64,000 nucleotides of DNA. It comes from Lelliottia nimipressuralis (GTDB lineage: Bacteria; Pseudomonadota; Gammaproteobacteria; Enterobacterales; Enterobacteriaceae). This document shows positions 1-9,501 of the stretch, one piece after another; within the stretch, counting starts at the first letter, position 1; the number at the start of each line of letters is the position of its first letter. The notes below the pieces were generated by a model. The model did no database searches, had not been told where the DNA came from, and worked only from the letters and a program-made list of their open reading frames with translations. The stretch covers positions 434,001 through 498,000 of the forward strand of contig NZ_SDDX01000001.1 of NCBI RefSeq assembly GCF_004115925.1, given 5' to 3'. The position numbers and the translations under genes are program-made.

Positions 1-920
1 TGGCCAACAGTTGGGGCAGTGCGCAGGTGCATGCGGGTGACAACATCATCATCACCCAGATGGAGCATCACGCCAATATCGTGCCGTGGCAGATGCTTTG
101 CGAGCGTGTGGGAGCACAACTGCGCGTGATCCCCCTCAATCAGGACGGAACGTTGCAGCTGGAGCTGCTGGATACCCTGCTCGACGACCGTACGCGGCTG
201 GTGGCGATTACCCAGATTTCCAACGTGCTTGGCACCGAAAACCCGGTTGCCGAGATCATCGCTAAAGCGCATCAGGCCGGTGCGAAAGTGCTGGTGGATG
301 GCGCGCAGGCGGTGATGCACCACGCCACCGACGTGCAGGCGCTGGACTGCGATTTTTACGTCTTTTCCGGTCACAAACTATATGGTCCGACCGGGATTGG
401 CGTGCTGTACGTGAAAGAGGATATCCTGCAGGCGATGCCGCCGTGGGAAGGGGGCGGGTCGATGATTGCCACCGTCAGCCTGACGCAGGGCACGACCTAC
501 GCTAAAGCGCCGTGGCGCTTTGAGGCCGGGACGCCGAACACGGGCGGAATTATCGGGCTGGGCGCGGCAGTTGAGTACGTATCAGCGATTGGGCTGGATG
601 CGATTGCCGAGTACGAACAGACGCTGATGCGCTATGCGCTGGCGGAGCTGGCCAGCGTGCCGGATCTGACGCTCTACGGACCGGATTCGCGCAAAGGGGT
701 CATTGCCTTTAATCTGGGTCAACATCACGCCTACGACGTGGGGAGTTTCCTGGATAACTACGGCGTGGCCGTGCGCACCGGGCACCACTGCGCGATGCCG
801 CTGATGGCGTTTTACCAGGTCCCGGCCATGTGCCGCGCGTCGCTGGTGATGTATAACACAACGGAAGAGATCGACAGGCTGGTGACAGGGCTGAAACGTA
901 TCCATCACCTGCTGGGCTAA
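1..920 (+). CDS. sufS: Cysteine desulfurase SufS (C-terminal part, cut by window edge)
   Basis: PLP-dependent cysteine desulfurase that takes sulfur from L-cysteine and passes it to SufE for Fe-S cluster assembly by the Suf system in the cytoplasm. The reading frame is open from base 3, so the first roughly 100 of about 406 residues lie outside the window. Visible are the PLP-lysine region [10 protein letters not shown], the [14 protein letters not shown] stretch and the active-site cysteine in [10 protein letters not shown] near the C terminus. The sequence is very close to E. coli SufS throughout. It is followed 12 bases later by sufE, as in the sufABCDSE operon. Confidence 0.97.
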   Translation, partial: ANSWGSAQVHAGDNIIITQMEHHANIVPWQMLCERVGAQLRVIPLNQDGTLQLELLDTLLDDRTRLVAITQISNVLGTENPVAEIIAKAHQAGAKVLVDGAQAVMHHATDVQALDCDFYVFSGHKLYGPTGIGVLYVKEDILQAMPPWEGGGSMIATVSLTQGTTYAKAPWRFEAGTPNTGGIIGLGAAVEYVSAIGLDAIAEYEQTLMRYALAELASVPDLTLYGPDSRKGVIAFNLGQHHAYDVGSFLDNYGVAVRTGHHCAMPLMAFYQVPAMCRASLVMYNTTEEIDRLVTGLKRIHHLLG

Positions 921-932
921 GAGAGGCAAGAC

Positions 933-1349
933 ATGGCCGCGTTGCCGGACAGAGACAAACTGTTGCGTAACTTTACCCGTTGCGCCAACTGGGAAGAGAA
1001 ATACCTGTACATCATTGAGCTGGGACAGCGTTTGCCTGCGCTCAGCGAAGCAGCACACAGCCCGGTGAACATTATCCAGGGCTGTCAGAGCCAGGTCTGG
1101 ATTGTGATGCGCCAGACCGACGACGGCGTGATTGAATTGCAGGGCGACAGCGATGCTGCCATTGTGAAAGGGCTGGTTGCCGTCGTGTTTATTCTGTATC
1201 ACCAGATGTCCGCTCAGGATATTGTGGCCTTTGACGTGCGCCCGTGGTTTGAAAAAATGTCACTGGCGCAACACTTAACCCCCTCCCGATCCCAGGGGCT
1301 GGAAGCGATGATCCGCGCAATCCGCTCCAAAGCCTCCAACATTAGCTAA
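933..1349 (+). CDS. sufE: Sulfur acceptor protein SufE
   Basis: SufE accepts persulfide sulfur from SufS on a conserved cysteine and hands it to the SufBCD scaffold, raising SufS activity. The 138-residue product is the normal family length; the acceptor cysteine is in [11 protein letters not shown] at about residue 51. The ATG lies 12 bases after the sufS stop and is preceded by AGAGGCAAGAC as ribosome binding site. It is the last gene of the suf operon: a strong hairpin with a T-run follows about 30 bases downstream. Confidence 0.97.
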   Translation: MAALPDRDKLLRNFTRCANWEEKYLYIIELGQRLPALSEAAHSPVNIIQGCQSQVWIVMRQTDDGVIELQGDSDAAIVKGLVAVVFILYHQMSAQDIVAFDVRPWFEKMSLAQHLTPSRSQGLEAMIRAIRSKASNIS

Positions 1350-1377
1350 ACTAAAAAGACTGCATTCATTCTGTTAC

Positions 1378-1405
1378 GCGAGGTGGCTCCCACCTCGCTG
1401 GTTTT
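1378..1405 (+). terminator. Rho-independent terminator of the suf operon
   Basis: Nine-base-pair GC-rich stem GCGAGGTGG / CCACCTCGC with a three-base loop, followed by TGGTTTTT. It sits between sufE and the L,D-transpeptidase gene, in the right orientation to end suf transcription. Confidence 0.8.
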
Positions 1406-1446
1406 TCGGCTTTCTGGCGTTCTGTCAGTGAATAAGGAATCTCAGC

Positions 1447-2466
1447 ATGAAGCGCGCGTCGATAATTACACTTTTACTGCTCAGCACTTTCGGTGGCCTT
1501 AATTCTGCCAGCGCGATGGATTATCCGTTGCCGCCAGCGGGCAGCCGCCTTATTGGTCAAAATCAAACCTACGCCATCCAGGAAGGGGACAAAAATTTGC
1601 AGGCCATTGCCCGTCGATTTAATACCGCGGCGCAACTGATCCTCGAAACCAATAATACGATTGCACCGGTCTATCCCGCGCCCGGGACGGTGATTACTAT
1701 TCCGTCGCAAATGCTGCTGCCGGATACGCCGCGCGAGGGCATCGTGGTGAACCTGGCCGAGCTGCGGCTCTACTATTTCCCGCCTGGGGAGAATATCGTT
1801 CAGGTCTATCCTTTAGGCATTGGCCAGTTGGGGCTGGAGACGCCGGTCAGCACCACGCGCGTGAGCCAGAAAATCCCGAATCCAACCTGGACGCCTACAC
1901 CGGGCATTAGAGCGCGTTCTCTGGCGCAAGGTATCAAATTGCCGCCTGTGGTCCCGGCAGGGCCTAACAACCCGCTGGGGCGCTTTGCGCTGCGTCTGGG
2001 GATAGGCAACGGGGAGTATCTGATTCATGGCACCAGCGCACCGGACAGTGTCGGTCTGCGCGTCAGCTCCGGCTGTATGCGCATGAATGCGCCGGACATT
2101 AAAGCGCTGTTCGCTCAGGCGCGCGTGGGGACCCGCGTGCAGATCATCAACGAGCCGGTGAAGTTCTCCGTTGAACCCGATGGCAGACGCTATGTAGAAG
2201 TACATCGCCCGCTGGCTCAGGTCGAAGGGGAGAACCCGCAAACCACGCCAATCGTGCACAACGCGGGCTTTGCGTCCTTTGCGTCGCTGGAGGGTAATGA
2301 CAAAGTGCTGATAGATAAAGCGCTGTCGCGCCGCGCGGGTATTCCGGTTGCGGTCTCTGCGGGAAACGGCCCATCCGCCTCGGTGGCGAATCCAGTGCTA
2401 TCGGTGCAGAACAGTCGCGCATCAGACGCGGTGTCTGAAGGCGAGAAAGAGGTGGTCATGCAGTAG
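1447..2466 (+). CDS. ldtE: L,D-transpeptidase LdtE-type
   Basis: Periplasmic L,D-transpeptidase of the YkuD family. Residues 1-23 form a signal peptide, residues about 42-88 a LysM-like peptidoglycan-binding domain, and residues about 97-225 the YkuD domain. The catalytic motif is seen as HGTSAP followed by SSGCMRMN, with the nucleophilic cysteine at residue 210. In E. coli LdtE (YnhG, 334 residues) forms 3-3 cross-links between meso-diaminopimelates in peptidoglycan; the 339-residue product and its place between sufE and lpp match. The C-terminal tail of about 90 residues is low in recognisable motifs. Its paralogues ErfK/YbiS attach Lpp, so confusion with those is possible, but synteny favours LdtE. 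Confidence 0.93.
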   Translation: MKRASIITLLLLSTFGGLNSASAMDYPLPPAGSRLIGQNQTYAIQEGDKNLQAIARRFNTAAQLILETNNTIAPVYPAPGTVITIPSQMLLPDTPREGIVVNLAELRLYYFPPGENIVQVYPLGIGQLGLETPVSTTRVSQKIPNPTWTPTPGIRARSLAQGIKLPPVVPAGPNNPLGRFALRLGIGNGEYLIHGTSAPDSVGLRVSSGCMRMNAPDIKALFAQARVGTRVQIINEPVKFSVEPDGRRYVEVHRPLAQVEGENPQTTPIVHNAGFASFASLEGNDKVLIDKALSRRAGIPVAVSAGNGPSASVANPVLSVQNSRASDAVSEGEKEVVMQ

Positions 2467-2482
2467 GGCGAATAACAGGCAA

Positions 2483-2513
2483 AAAAAATGGCGCACAATG
2501 TGCGCCATTTTAT
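2483..2513. terminator. Bidirectional terminator between ldtE and lpp
   Basis: Stem ATGGCGCAC / GTGCGCCAT with a three-base loop (2488-2508), flanked by eight A on the left and TTTTATT on the right. It can end transcription of ldtE rightward and of lpp leftward. Confidence 0.88.
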
Positions 2514-2525
2514 TAACAGGTACTA

Positions 2526-2834
<309 letters not shown>

Positions 2835-3018
2835 AATATTTTTTTGATGGGAATACACCTATTTTTGATCGTTCGCTCAAAGAAACAACGAATCTGCCCC
2901 TTTTGCCGAAAAAGCTATGTTAAAAAAGACATTTTTCATCGGATTCATCTTAGATAAATCGCTCTTAAATAGAAAAACTCGATTTGCATTTTGAATAAAC
3001 ATGGCTAATGCCATAAAT

Positions 3019-3046
3019 AAAAAAAGCGCCCGGAGGCGCTTTTTTA
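3019..3046 (-). terminator. pykF terminator
   Basis: Stem AAGCGCC / GGCGCTT with a four-base loop, flanked by A- and T-runs on both sides, about 25 bases beyond the pykF stop in the leftward direction. The symmetrical runs could also stop rightward transcripts, but no rightward gene ends here. Confidence 0.85.
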
Positions 3047-3070
3047 GCAAATCAATTCGTTTGATAATGA

Positions 3071-4491
3071 TTACAGGACGTGAACAGACGCCGTATTGGT
3101 CGTTCCGCTTGGTACCAGCGCACCAGAAACCATCACCACAACGTCACCTTTACGTGCCAGACCACAATCAACCAACTGCAGAGCTACTTCTTTACCCAGA
3201 CGGTAGAAATCGTCGGTAGACGCGATCTCTTTCACCAGGTGTGGGATCACGCCTTTGCTCAGAACCAGCTGACGAGCAGTGGTTTCGTTGGTGGTCAGCG
3301 CCAGGATGGTGGCGTTCGGGAAGTATTTACGCACGGCCTTAGCGGATTTGCCGCCCTGGGTCGCCACCACGATCAGCGGTGCATCCAGTTTCTCAGCGGT
3401 TTCAACGGCACCACGGCAAACGGCTTCGGTGATACGCAGTTTACGGCTGTCGTTGCTGTTATCCAGACGGCTGGTCATAACGCGGTCAGTACGCTCGCAG
3501 ATGGTAGCCATGATGGTCACGGCTTCCAGCGGGTATTTACCTTTCGCGGATTCGCCAGACAGCATTACTGCATCGGTACCGTCGAGGATGGCGTTCGCCA
3601 CGTCACCGGCTTCTGCGCGGGTAGGGCGTGGGTTTTTGATCATAGAGTCGAGCATCTGCGTGGCAGTGATAACCACTTTACGTGCACGCACACACTTCTC
3701 GATCATCATCTTCTGCGCGAAGATCACTTCTTCAACCGGGATTTCAACGCCCAGATCGCCACGAGCAACCATGATGCCGTCAGACGCTTCGAGGATTTCG
3801 TCGAAGTTGTTCAGGCCTTCCTGGTTTTCGATTTTGGAGATGATCTGGATCTTCTCGCCGCCGTGGGCTTTCAGGTGCTCACGGATTTCGGTCACGTCGG
3901 AACGTTTACGGATAAAGGACGCTGCAACGAAATCAACGCCTTGCTCGCAACCGAAGATCAGGTCTTGTTTGTCTTTTTCAGCCAGGGCTGGCAGTGCGAT
4001 GGAAACGCCTGGCAGGTTAACGCCCTTGTTCTCGCCCAGGTCGCCGTTGTTCAGCACTTTACAAACAACGTTTTTGCCTTCGATAGCGGTCACTTCCATA
4101 CCGATCAGGCCGTCATCCACCAGCACGGTGTTGCCAACGGACAGGTCGGTGGTGAAACCTTCGTACGTCACAGCAACGATTTCGTTGTTACCCACAACGG
4201 ATTTGTCAGTCGTGAAGGTGAAGGTCTGGCCCGCTTTCAGGGAGACGTCGTTGCCGCCTTCCAGTTTAATGGTACGGATTTCCGGACCTTTGGTATCCAG
4301 CAGGATCGCTGCTTTTTTACCGGTCTTGCTCATCACGTTGCGCAAGTTCTGAATACGTTGGCCGTGTTCAGCATAGTCGCCGTGAGAGAAGTTCAGACGC
4401 ATTACGTTCATGCCGGCGTCCAGCATTTTGCTCAGCATCTCTTCAGATTCGGTTTTCGGGCCATGGTGCAAACAATTTTCGTCTTTTTCAT
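3071..4491 (-). CDS. pykF: Pyruvate kinase I, with an apparent one-base frameshift in codon 10
   Basis: Fructose-1,6-bisphosphate-activated pyruvate kinase: phosphoenolpyruvate + ADP to pyruvate + ATP, last step of glycolysis. All domains are present: [10 protein letters not shown] start, metal site [12 protein letters not shown], and [18 protein letters not shown] end. The expected ATG is 4489-4491 (MKKTKIVCT), but codon 10 lacks one base: ACC AT GGC CCG replaces ACC ATN GGC CCG. Start to stop is 1421 bases, one short of 474 codons. As written, translation from ATG stops after 19 codons. The long frame could start only at a TTG at 4471, giving 466 residues without the first beta strand. Sequencing error is the most likely cause. 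LVDC replaces S before the GLARKG segment, a 3-residue insertion relative to E. coli. Confidence 0.93.
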
Positions 4492-4695
4492 GACAGTCTT
4501 AGTCTTTAAGTTGGGAAGGATATGGAAATCTCGCTCCGGGGGCGCACTGCCGCAGAGTCAAACCTGTGTAGCGAAATTTTAAATGACACACACTAAGGAT
4601 AGGTGACATCAAATGAGCGTGCAGAAGAAAGTGTGCCTGAGTCTTGGCCCAACGAAGGAGAGGAGAAGTTGTACGTTGTTTTTTGTATTCCAAGC

Positions 4696-4709
4696 GCTGA
4701 AACCATTCA
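4696..4709. promoter_or_regulatory. Candidate Cra (FruR) operator upstream of pykF
   Basis: GCTGAAACCATTCA fits the Cra consensus (TGAA core followed by an imperfect mirror TTCA). It lies about 205 bases upstream of pykF. E. coli pykF is known to be repressed by Cra, and relieved by fructose phosphates. Read by eye only. Confidence 0.6.
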
Positions 4710-4839
4710 CCCAGGGATTAGGCGCGCATTATACGCTGATTTTCAGATAAAAGGAAAATGGAAACGGTGTTTCAAAAAGATTCTGTGCAGTTTCACAAAA
4801 GATTGTTATCAACGCGTTAAGGCTAAACGCTATCTTGTT

Positions 4840-4862
4840 GCGGCAGAGGGAACGTCTGCCGC
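4840..4862 (-). terminator. Hairpin downstream of the mtcC-type gene
   Basis: Stem GCGGCAGA / TCTGCCGC with a seven-base loop, starting 8 bases beyond the stop of the leftward transsulfuration operon. The following minus-strand bases are not a T-run, so termination is uncertain. The rest of 4492-4869 is the pykF promoter region; no gene is seen in it. Confidence 0.45.
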
Positions 4863-4869
4863 ATTTCGC

Positions 4870-6018
4870 TTAATTTTTCAGCGCTTGTTCGAGGTCTGCG
4901 ATCAGATCGTGGGTATCTTCAATCCCGACGGACAAACGAATCAGCTGCGGAACGATGCCGTTGGCCAACCGCTGTTCCAGCGGAATCGACGCATGGGTCA
5001 TGCTGTAGGGCTGGCTGACCAGGCTTTCCACGCCGCCCAGGCTCTCGGCGAGGGTAAAGAGTTTCAGCTTGCGGATAATCGCGGTGGCCTGTTGCGCATC
5101 ACCTTTGACGACCACGGAAATCATCCCGCCCGGCAGGGCCATCTGCACGCGTGCCAGCTGGTAATGCGGATGAGATTCCAGCCACGGGAACCACACTTTT
5201 TCGACCGCCGGATGCTGCTCCAGCCATTGCGCAATCGCCAGCGCGTTGGCGCTGTGCTTTTCGACGCGCAGGGCGAGGGTACGAATGCCACGCAGGGTCA
5301 GGAAGCTGCTAAACGGGTCGAGCACGCCGCCGACGGCGTTTTGCAGATAGCCCAGCTGGTCAGCGAGTTCGCGATTGTCGCCCACCACCGCCAGGCCCGC
5401 CACCACGTCAGAGTGGCCGTTGAGATATTTCGTCGCGGAATGAACAACGATATCAAAACCCAACTCCAGCGGACGATGGATCACCGGCGAGGCAAAGGTA
5501 TTATCCGCCACGCTAATGATGCGATGGCGACGCGCGATCTCTGCGATAGCCGCGAGATCCACCAGTTTCAGCAAAGGGTTAGTCGGGGTTTCCACCCAGA
5601 TCATTTTGGTATCGGGGCGGATTGCCGCTTCAAGGGCCGATAAATCGCCAGGTTTCACCCAGCTCACCTGCAATCCCGTGCTGCGTTTGCGCACGTTTTC
5701 AATCAGGCGATATGTGCCGCCGTACACATCGTCGATGGCGACGATATGGCTGTCTTTATCCAGCAGCTCCAGCACGGTAGAGATCGCCGCCAGACCGGAG
5801 GCAAAGGCATATCCGCGCGTTCCGCTCTCCAGCTCGGCAATCGCCGTTTCCAGCGCATGGCGCGTCGGGTTACCGCTGCGGGAATACTCGTAGCCCGTAT
5901 GTTCGCCGGGAGACGGTTGCGCAAACGTCGAGGTGGCGTAAATGGGCGGCATCACCGCGCCGTGCTGATCGTTAAACTCGCCGCTGTGGACGCTCAAGGT
6001 TGCCAGGTTTTTCATCAT
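4870..6018 (-). CDS. Cystathionine gamma-lyase / gamma-synthase family enzyme (MtcC-like)
   Basis: PLP enzyme of the Cys/Met metabolism family, 382 residues. The PLP lysine is K197 in HSATKYLNGHSD; YEYSRSGNPTR and ASGLAAI are family signatures. Sequence alone does not separate gamma-synthase (MetB) from gamma-lyase. It lies 9 bases downstream of a cystathionine beta-synthase in the same operon, which argues for gamma-lyase activity (cystathionine to cysteine, 2-oxobutyrate and ammonia), completing reverse transsulfuration. This arrangement matches the mtcBC methionine-to-cysteine operon described in Klebsiella, as I recall it. The start has AAGGA seven bases upstream; the second ATG next to it is an equal choice. 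Confidence 0.85.
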   Translation of the reverse strand: MMKNLATLSVHSGEFNDQHGAVMPPIYATSTFAQPSPGEHTGYEYSRSGNPTRHALETAIAELESGTRGYAFASGLAAISTVLELLDKDSHIVAIDDVYGGTYRLIENVRKRSTGLQVSWVKPGDLSALEAAIRPDTKMIWVETPTNPLLKLVDLAAIAEIARRHRIISVADNTFASPVIHRPLELGFDIVVHSATKYLNGHSDVVAGLAVVGDNRELADQLGYLQNAVGGVLDPFSSFLTLRGIRTLALRVEKHSANALAIAQWLEQHPAVEKVWFPWLESHPHYQLARVQMALPGGMISVVVKGDAQQATAIIRKLKLFTLAESLGGVESLVSQPYSMTHASIPLEQRLANGIVPQLIRLSVGIEDTHDLIADLEQALKN

Positions 6019-6027
6019 TATTGTTCC

Positions 6028-7398
6028 TTATTGTTGGAGACGGTTGCGCCACACGGTGAGGACATCGCTGCGCGTAATCAGGCCCAGAAAGCGATCGCGG
6101 TCGTTAATCACGGCCACAAGACCGCGGTCAAAGATCGGTTTCAGCGCGCTCTCAGAGGCATGTTTGTCGAGCACCTCGACGTTGCGGGTCATTGCCTCGG
6201 TGACGGGCAGGGCGAAACGCTCGCCGTCCCCTGCGATATGGCTAACCAGATCCCATTCGTCGACAATGCCCACCACCTGACCGTTCTCTAAAACCGGCAG
6301 CTGTGAGATATCGTACAGCCGCATACGCGCCAGCACGGTCGCCAGGCTGTCATCCGGGGCGGCAGTAACGGTCGCGCCTTCGTCGTGACGCAGGGCGATA
6401 TAATCAGAGAGATCGCCGGTTTGCGGGCGGGAGATCAGCCCCTGCTGGCGCATCCAGTCGTCGTTGAACATTTTCGACAGATACTTATTCCCGCTGTCGC
6501 AGGCAAAGGTCACCACCCGTTTCGGGGTGGTTTGCGCCTGGCAATAGCGCAGCGCCGCCGCCAGCAGGGTGCCGCTGGAGGAGCCGGCCAGAATGCCTTC
6601 GGTTTTTAGCAGGTCGCGGGCGGTGGTGAAGGCTTCGCGGTCGGTGACGCGATAGGCCTGATGCACGCCTTCGATGTGCGCCAGCGGCGGAATGAAGTCT
6701 TCGCCGATCCCCTCGACCAGCCACGAACCCGCTTCATGGTGACGGCCCGACTCCACCTGATCCGCCAGCACTGAACCGGCCGGATCGGCCAGCACAAACT
6801 CCGTGTGCGGAGAGTGCTGCGCAAACCACGCCTGCAGCCCGCCGAGCGTACCGCCGGACCCTACGCCAACCACAATCGCGTCGATCCTGCCGTCCAGCTG
6901 TTCAAACAGCTCGGGCGCAGTAGAGGTGCTGTGCGCCAGCGGGTTGGCCTCGTTATTGAACTGGTCAATATAGAAGCTGCCGGGGATCTCCTGCGCCAGC
7001 CGCTTCGCGTAGTCCTGATAGTAGGCCGGGTGGCCTTTGTTGACGTCGGAGCGCGTCAGCACCACCTGAGCGCCCAGCGCGCGCAGATGAAAAATCTTCT
7101 CGCGGCTCATTTTGTCCGGCACCACCAGTACCAGCGCATAGCCTTTTTGCGCCGCAATCAGCGCCAGCCCCAGCCCGGTATTGCCCGCCGTGGCTTCAAT
7201 AATGGTGCCGCCCGGTGCGAGTAGTCCTTTGCGCTCGGCTTCGTTGATCATCGACAGGGCCACGCGGTCCTTAATCGAGCCGCCAGGATTCTGGTTTTCG
7301 AGTTTTAAAAACAGCGAGCACAGGCCGGTATCCAGCTTGTGCAACTGGATGAGCGGCGTGCGGCCAATCAGTTCAGTCACGGAGTGATAAATCGCCAT
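6028..7398 (-). CDS. Cystathionine beta-synthase with C-terminal CBS pair (MtcB-like)
   Basis: Condenses homocysteine with serine to cystathionine, first step of reverse transsulfuration. Residues 1-320 form a fold-type II PLP domain with Schiff-base lysine K43 in NPGGSIKDRV, TAGNTGLG and the GSGGTLGG phosphate loop. Residues about 335-456 hold two CBS motifs that in homologues bind adenosyl ligands and may control activity. At 456 residues it is longer than cysteine synthases (about 310), which lack the CBS pair; this supports CBS over CysK/CysM. First gene of a two-gene leftward operon, divergent from a MetNIQ-type transporter, so methionine uptake and its conversion to cysteine are probably co-controlled. 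Confidence 0.88.
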   Translation of the reverse strand: MAIYHSVTELIGRTPLIQLHKLDTGLCSLFLKLENQNPGGSIKDRVALSMINEAERKGLLAPGGTIIEATAGNTGLGLALIAAQKGYALVLVVPDKMSREKIFHLRALGAQVVLTRSDVNKGHPAYYQDYAKRLAQEIPGSFYIDQFNNEANPLAHSTSTAPELFEQLDGRIDAIVVGVGSGGTLGGLQAWFAQHSPHTEFVLADPAGSVLADQVESGRHHEAGSWLVEGIGEDFIPPLAHIEGVHQAYRVTDREAFTTARDLLKTEGILAGSSSGTLLAAALRYCQAQTTPKRVVTFACDSGNKYLSKMFNDDWMRQQGLISRPQTGDLSDYIALRHDEGATVTAAPDDSLATVLARMRLYDISQLPVLENGQVVGIVDEWDLVSHIAGDGERFALPVTEAMTRNVEVLDKHASESALKPIFDRGLVAVINDRDRFLGLITRSDVLTVWRNRLQQ

Positions 7399-7797
7399 GG
7401 TCTTTTCCTTAACAGAGACATGGCTGGATGATAGGACTATGAAATTTCCTCAAGAAAGAACGTTTCACTGCCTGTTAGAACGGAAAGTAATATAAATGGC
7501 TGATTTGGCAGTTAAGACAGCAAGCCGTAAAGTGCTCTGGATGTGAGGATGGCTATATAAGGAGAAAATGCGGCAAAAATGACCGTTTTTGCGCCTCAGG
7601 CGCTGCCACATATGCATTGTGCAGATAATCATTGCTGAAAATAAGCTAATCATCCTGCGCCCAGTCGCCACGCCACATATTCCTCGGCGTTATAAGACAT
7701 TCGATTTTGTTCATTTAAAACATCATAACGTCTGATTACTATCTTTTGGACATCCATACTGCTAAACCGCTATATGCGTAACGGATAACGAAAAATA
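7399..7797. promoter_or_regulatory. Divergent promoter region of transsulfuration and MetNIQ-like operons
   Basis: A 399-base gene-free gap between two divergent sulfur operons. It contains the inverted repeats GCAAAAA-N6-TTTTTGC (7573-7592) and GCGCC-TCA-GGCGC (7591-7603) in its middle. No tandem MetJ box (AGACGTCT) pair is evident, though single degenerate half-boxes occur near 7700-7760. A CysB-type or local regulator is possible; no promoter could be assigned with confidence. Confidence 0.4.
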
Positions 7798-8820
7798 ATG
7801 ATTGTTCTCAGGAATATTTCGAAGGTTTTTGACAACGGAAAAGTGGCACTTACCGCCGTTGATAACGTCAATTTGACGGTCGAACAGGGGCAGATTTACG
7901 GGATTATCGGCTACAGCGGCGCCGGAAAAAGTACGCTGATTCGCCTGCTGAACGGGCTGGAAAAGCCGACCTCTGGCAGCGTGACCATCAGCGGCCAGGA
8001 GATCTCCTCGGCCAAAGGCGAAGCACTGCGCCAGGCGCGCCTGAAAATTAGCATGGTGTTCCAGCACTTCAACCTGCTCTGGTCGCGTACGGTCAGGGAG
8101 AATATCGCCTTCTCAATGCAAATCGCGGGCGTGCCGAAAGCCAAAATTAACGCCCGCGTTGCAGAGCTGGTGGATCTGGTGGGGCTGAAAGGCCGCGAAA
8201 ATGCTTATCCGTCGCAGCTCAGCGGCGGGCAAAAACAGCGTGTGGGCATTGCCCGGGCGCTGGCAAATAACCCGGACGTACTGCTGTGTGATGAAGCGAC
8301 CTCCGCCCTCGACCCGCAAACGACGGATCAGATCCTCGATCTGCTGCTCGACATTAACCGTCGTTTTAATCTCACCATCGTGCTGATCACCCACGAAATG
8401 CACGTGGTGCGCAAAATCTGCGACCGCGTGGCGGTGATGGAAAACGGCAAAGTGGTGGAAGAGGGCGATGTCCTCGGCGTTTTCACCCATCCGCAAAAAC
8501 CGATCACCCAGCAGTTTGTGCGCCAGGTGAGCCAGTACACCGAAGAAGAGGCTTTTAATCCGGAGCTGGCGAACGAGCTGGAAGGCACGGTGATCCGCCT
8601 GACTTTCACCGGGCACAGCACCCACAAGCCGATTGTCGGGGAGCTGACCCTGCGTTACGGCCTGCCGTTTAACATTCTGCACGGCAAAATGACGCAAACG
8701 GCACACGGTGTTTTCGGCCAATTATGGGTGCACGTCGTGGCATCCGAAGAGCAACTGAACAATATCCTCGCCGACCTGAAGCACAGCGATATTGATGGCG
8801 AGGTAATTAAACATGGCTGA
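7798..8820 (+). CDS. Methionine-type ABC transporter ATP-binding protein (MetN-like)
   Basis: ATPase of a MetNIQ-class importer, 340 residues. Walker A is GYSGAGKST (K44), the signature is LSGGQKQR, Walker B is VLLCDEATSALD, and residues about 265-340 form the C-terminal NIL domain that in MetN binds methionine and shuts transport. It overlaps the permease start by 8 bases. The E. coli metNIQ operon lies elsewhere on the chromosome, so this is probably a second copy tied to the neighbouring transsulfuration genes. The start has only a weak ribosome site (GGATAACGAAAAATA). Confidence 0.88.
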   Translation: MIVLRNISKVFDNGKVALTAVDNVNLTVEQGQIYGIIGYSGAGKSTLIRLLNGLEKPTSGSVTISGQEISSAKGEALRQARLKISMVFQHFNLLWSRTVRENIAFSMQIAGVPKAKINARVAELVDLVGLKGRENAYPSQLSGGQKQRVGIARALANNPDVLLCDEATSALDPQTTDQILDLLLDINRRFNLTIVLITHEMHVVRKICDRVAVMENGKVVEEGDVLGVFTHPQKPITQQFVRQVSQYTEEEAFNPELANELEGTVIRLTFTGHSTHKPIVGELTLRYGLPFNILHGKMTQTAHGVFGQLWVHVVASEEQLNNILADLKHSDIDGEVIKHG

Positions 8821-9481
8821 GACGCTTTTTCCGCATCTGAAATGGGACCAGCTGTGGGCCGCCACCCTGGAAACGCTCTACATGACGGCGATCTCCGGCG
8901 TCGCGACCTTTGTGTTGGGGATTGTCCTGGGGCTGGCGCTGTTCCTGACGGCGCGCGGCGGATTGTTCCACAACCGCACCGTCTACAGCGTCATATCCAT
9001 TGTGGTGAACGTTTTCCGCTCGATTCCGTTCATTATTTTGATTGTCCTGCTGATCCCGTTCACCAAGACCATCGTCGGGACGATTTTGGGGGCCAACGCC
9101 GCGCTCCCGGCGCTGATTGTCGGCGCGGCACCGTTTTATGCGCGTCTGGTGGAGATCGCCCTGCGTGAAGTGGACAAAGGGGTCATTGAGGCGACGCGTT
9201 CGATGGGCGCACGTCTGAGCACCTTAATTTTTCGGGTTTTACTGCCGGAATCATCACCTGCACTGGTCTCAGGCATTACGGTGACGCTGATTGCACTGGT
9301 GAGCTACAGCGCAATGGCGGGGGTGATTGGCGCCGGTGGTTTGGGAAATCTGGCTTATCTGGAAGGATTCCAGCGCAACCACGGTGATGTCACGCTGGTG
9401 GCAACGGTGACTATTTTGATCATCGTTTTCATTATCCAGTTCTGCGGCGACGTCATTACTTCACTGTTAGATAAACGATAA
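8813..9481 (+). CDS. Methionine-type ABC transporter permease (MetI-like)
   Basis: Inner membrane permease of 222 residues with about five hydrophobic segments. The EAA-loop that contacts the ATPase is visible as EATRSMGARLSTLIFRVLLPES. Length and sequence are close to MetI. Translationally coupled to the ATPase gene by overlap and followed after 20 bases by the binding-protein gene. Substrate by homology: L- or D-methionine or related thioethers. Confidence 0.88.
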   Translation: MAETLFPHLKWDQLWAATLETLYMTAISGVATFVLGIVLGLALFLTARGGLFHNRTVYSVISIVVNVFRSIPFIILIVLLIPFTKTIVGTILGANAALPALIVGAAPFYARLVEIALREVDKGVIEATRSMGARLSTLIFRVLLPESSPALVSGITVTLIALVSYSAMAGVIGAGGLGNLAYLEGFQRNHGDVTLVATVTILIIVFIIQFCGDVITSLLDKR

Positions 9482-9501
9482 AACACACAGGAAACCACAT
9501 C

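Noticed and set aside
3080-4582. A 500-codon open frame opposite pykF
   Set aside because: It is antisense to a highly conserved pyruvate kinase, has a composition rich in His/Phe/Val/Gln typical of the complementary strand of a GC-biased gene, and has no recognisable motif.
7690-7765. MetJ operator upstream of the MetN-like gene
   Set aside because: Only scattered single half-boxes such as AACGTCTG occur; MetJ needs adjacent 8-base repeats.
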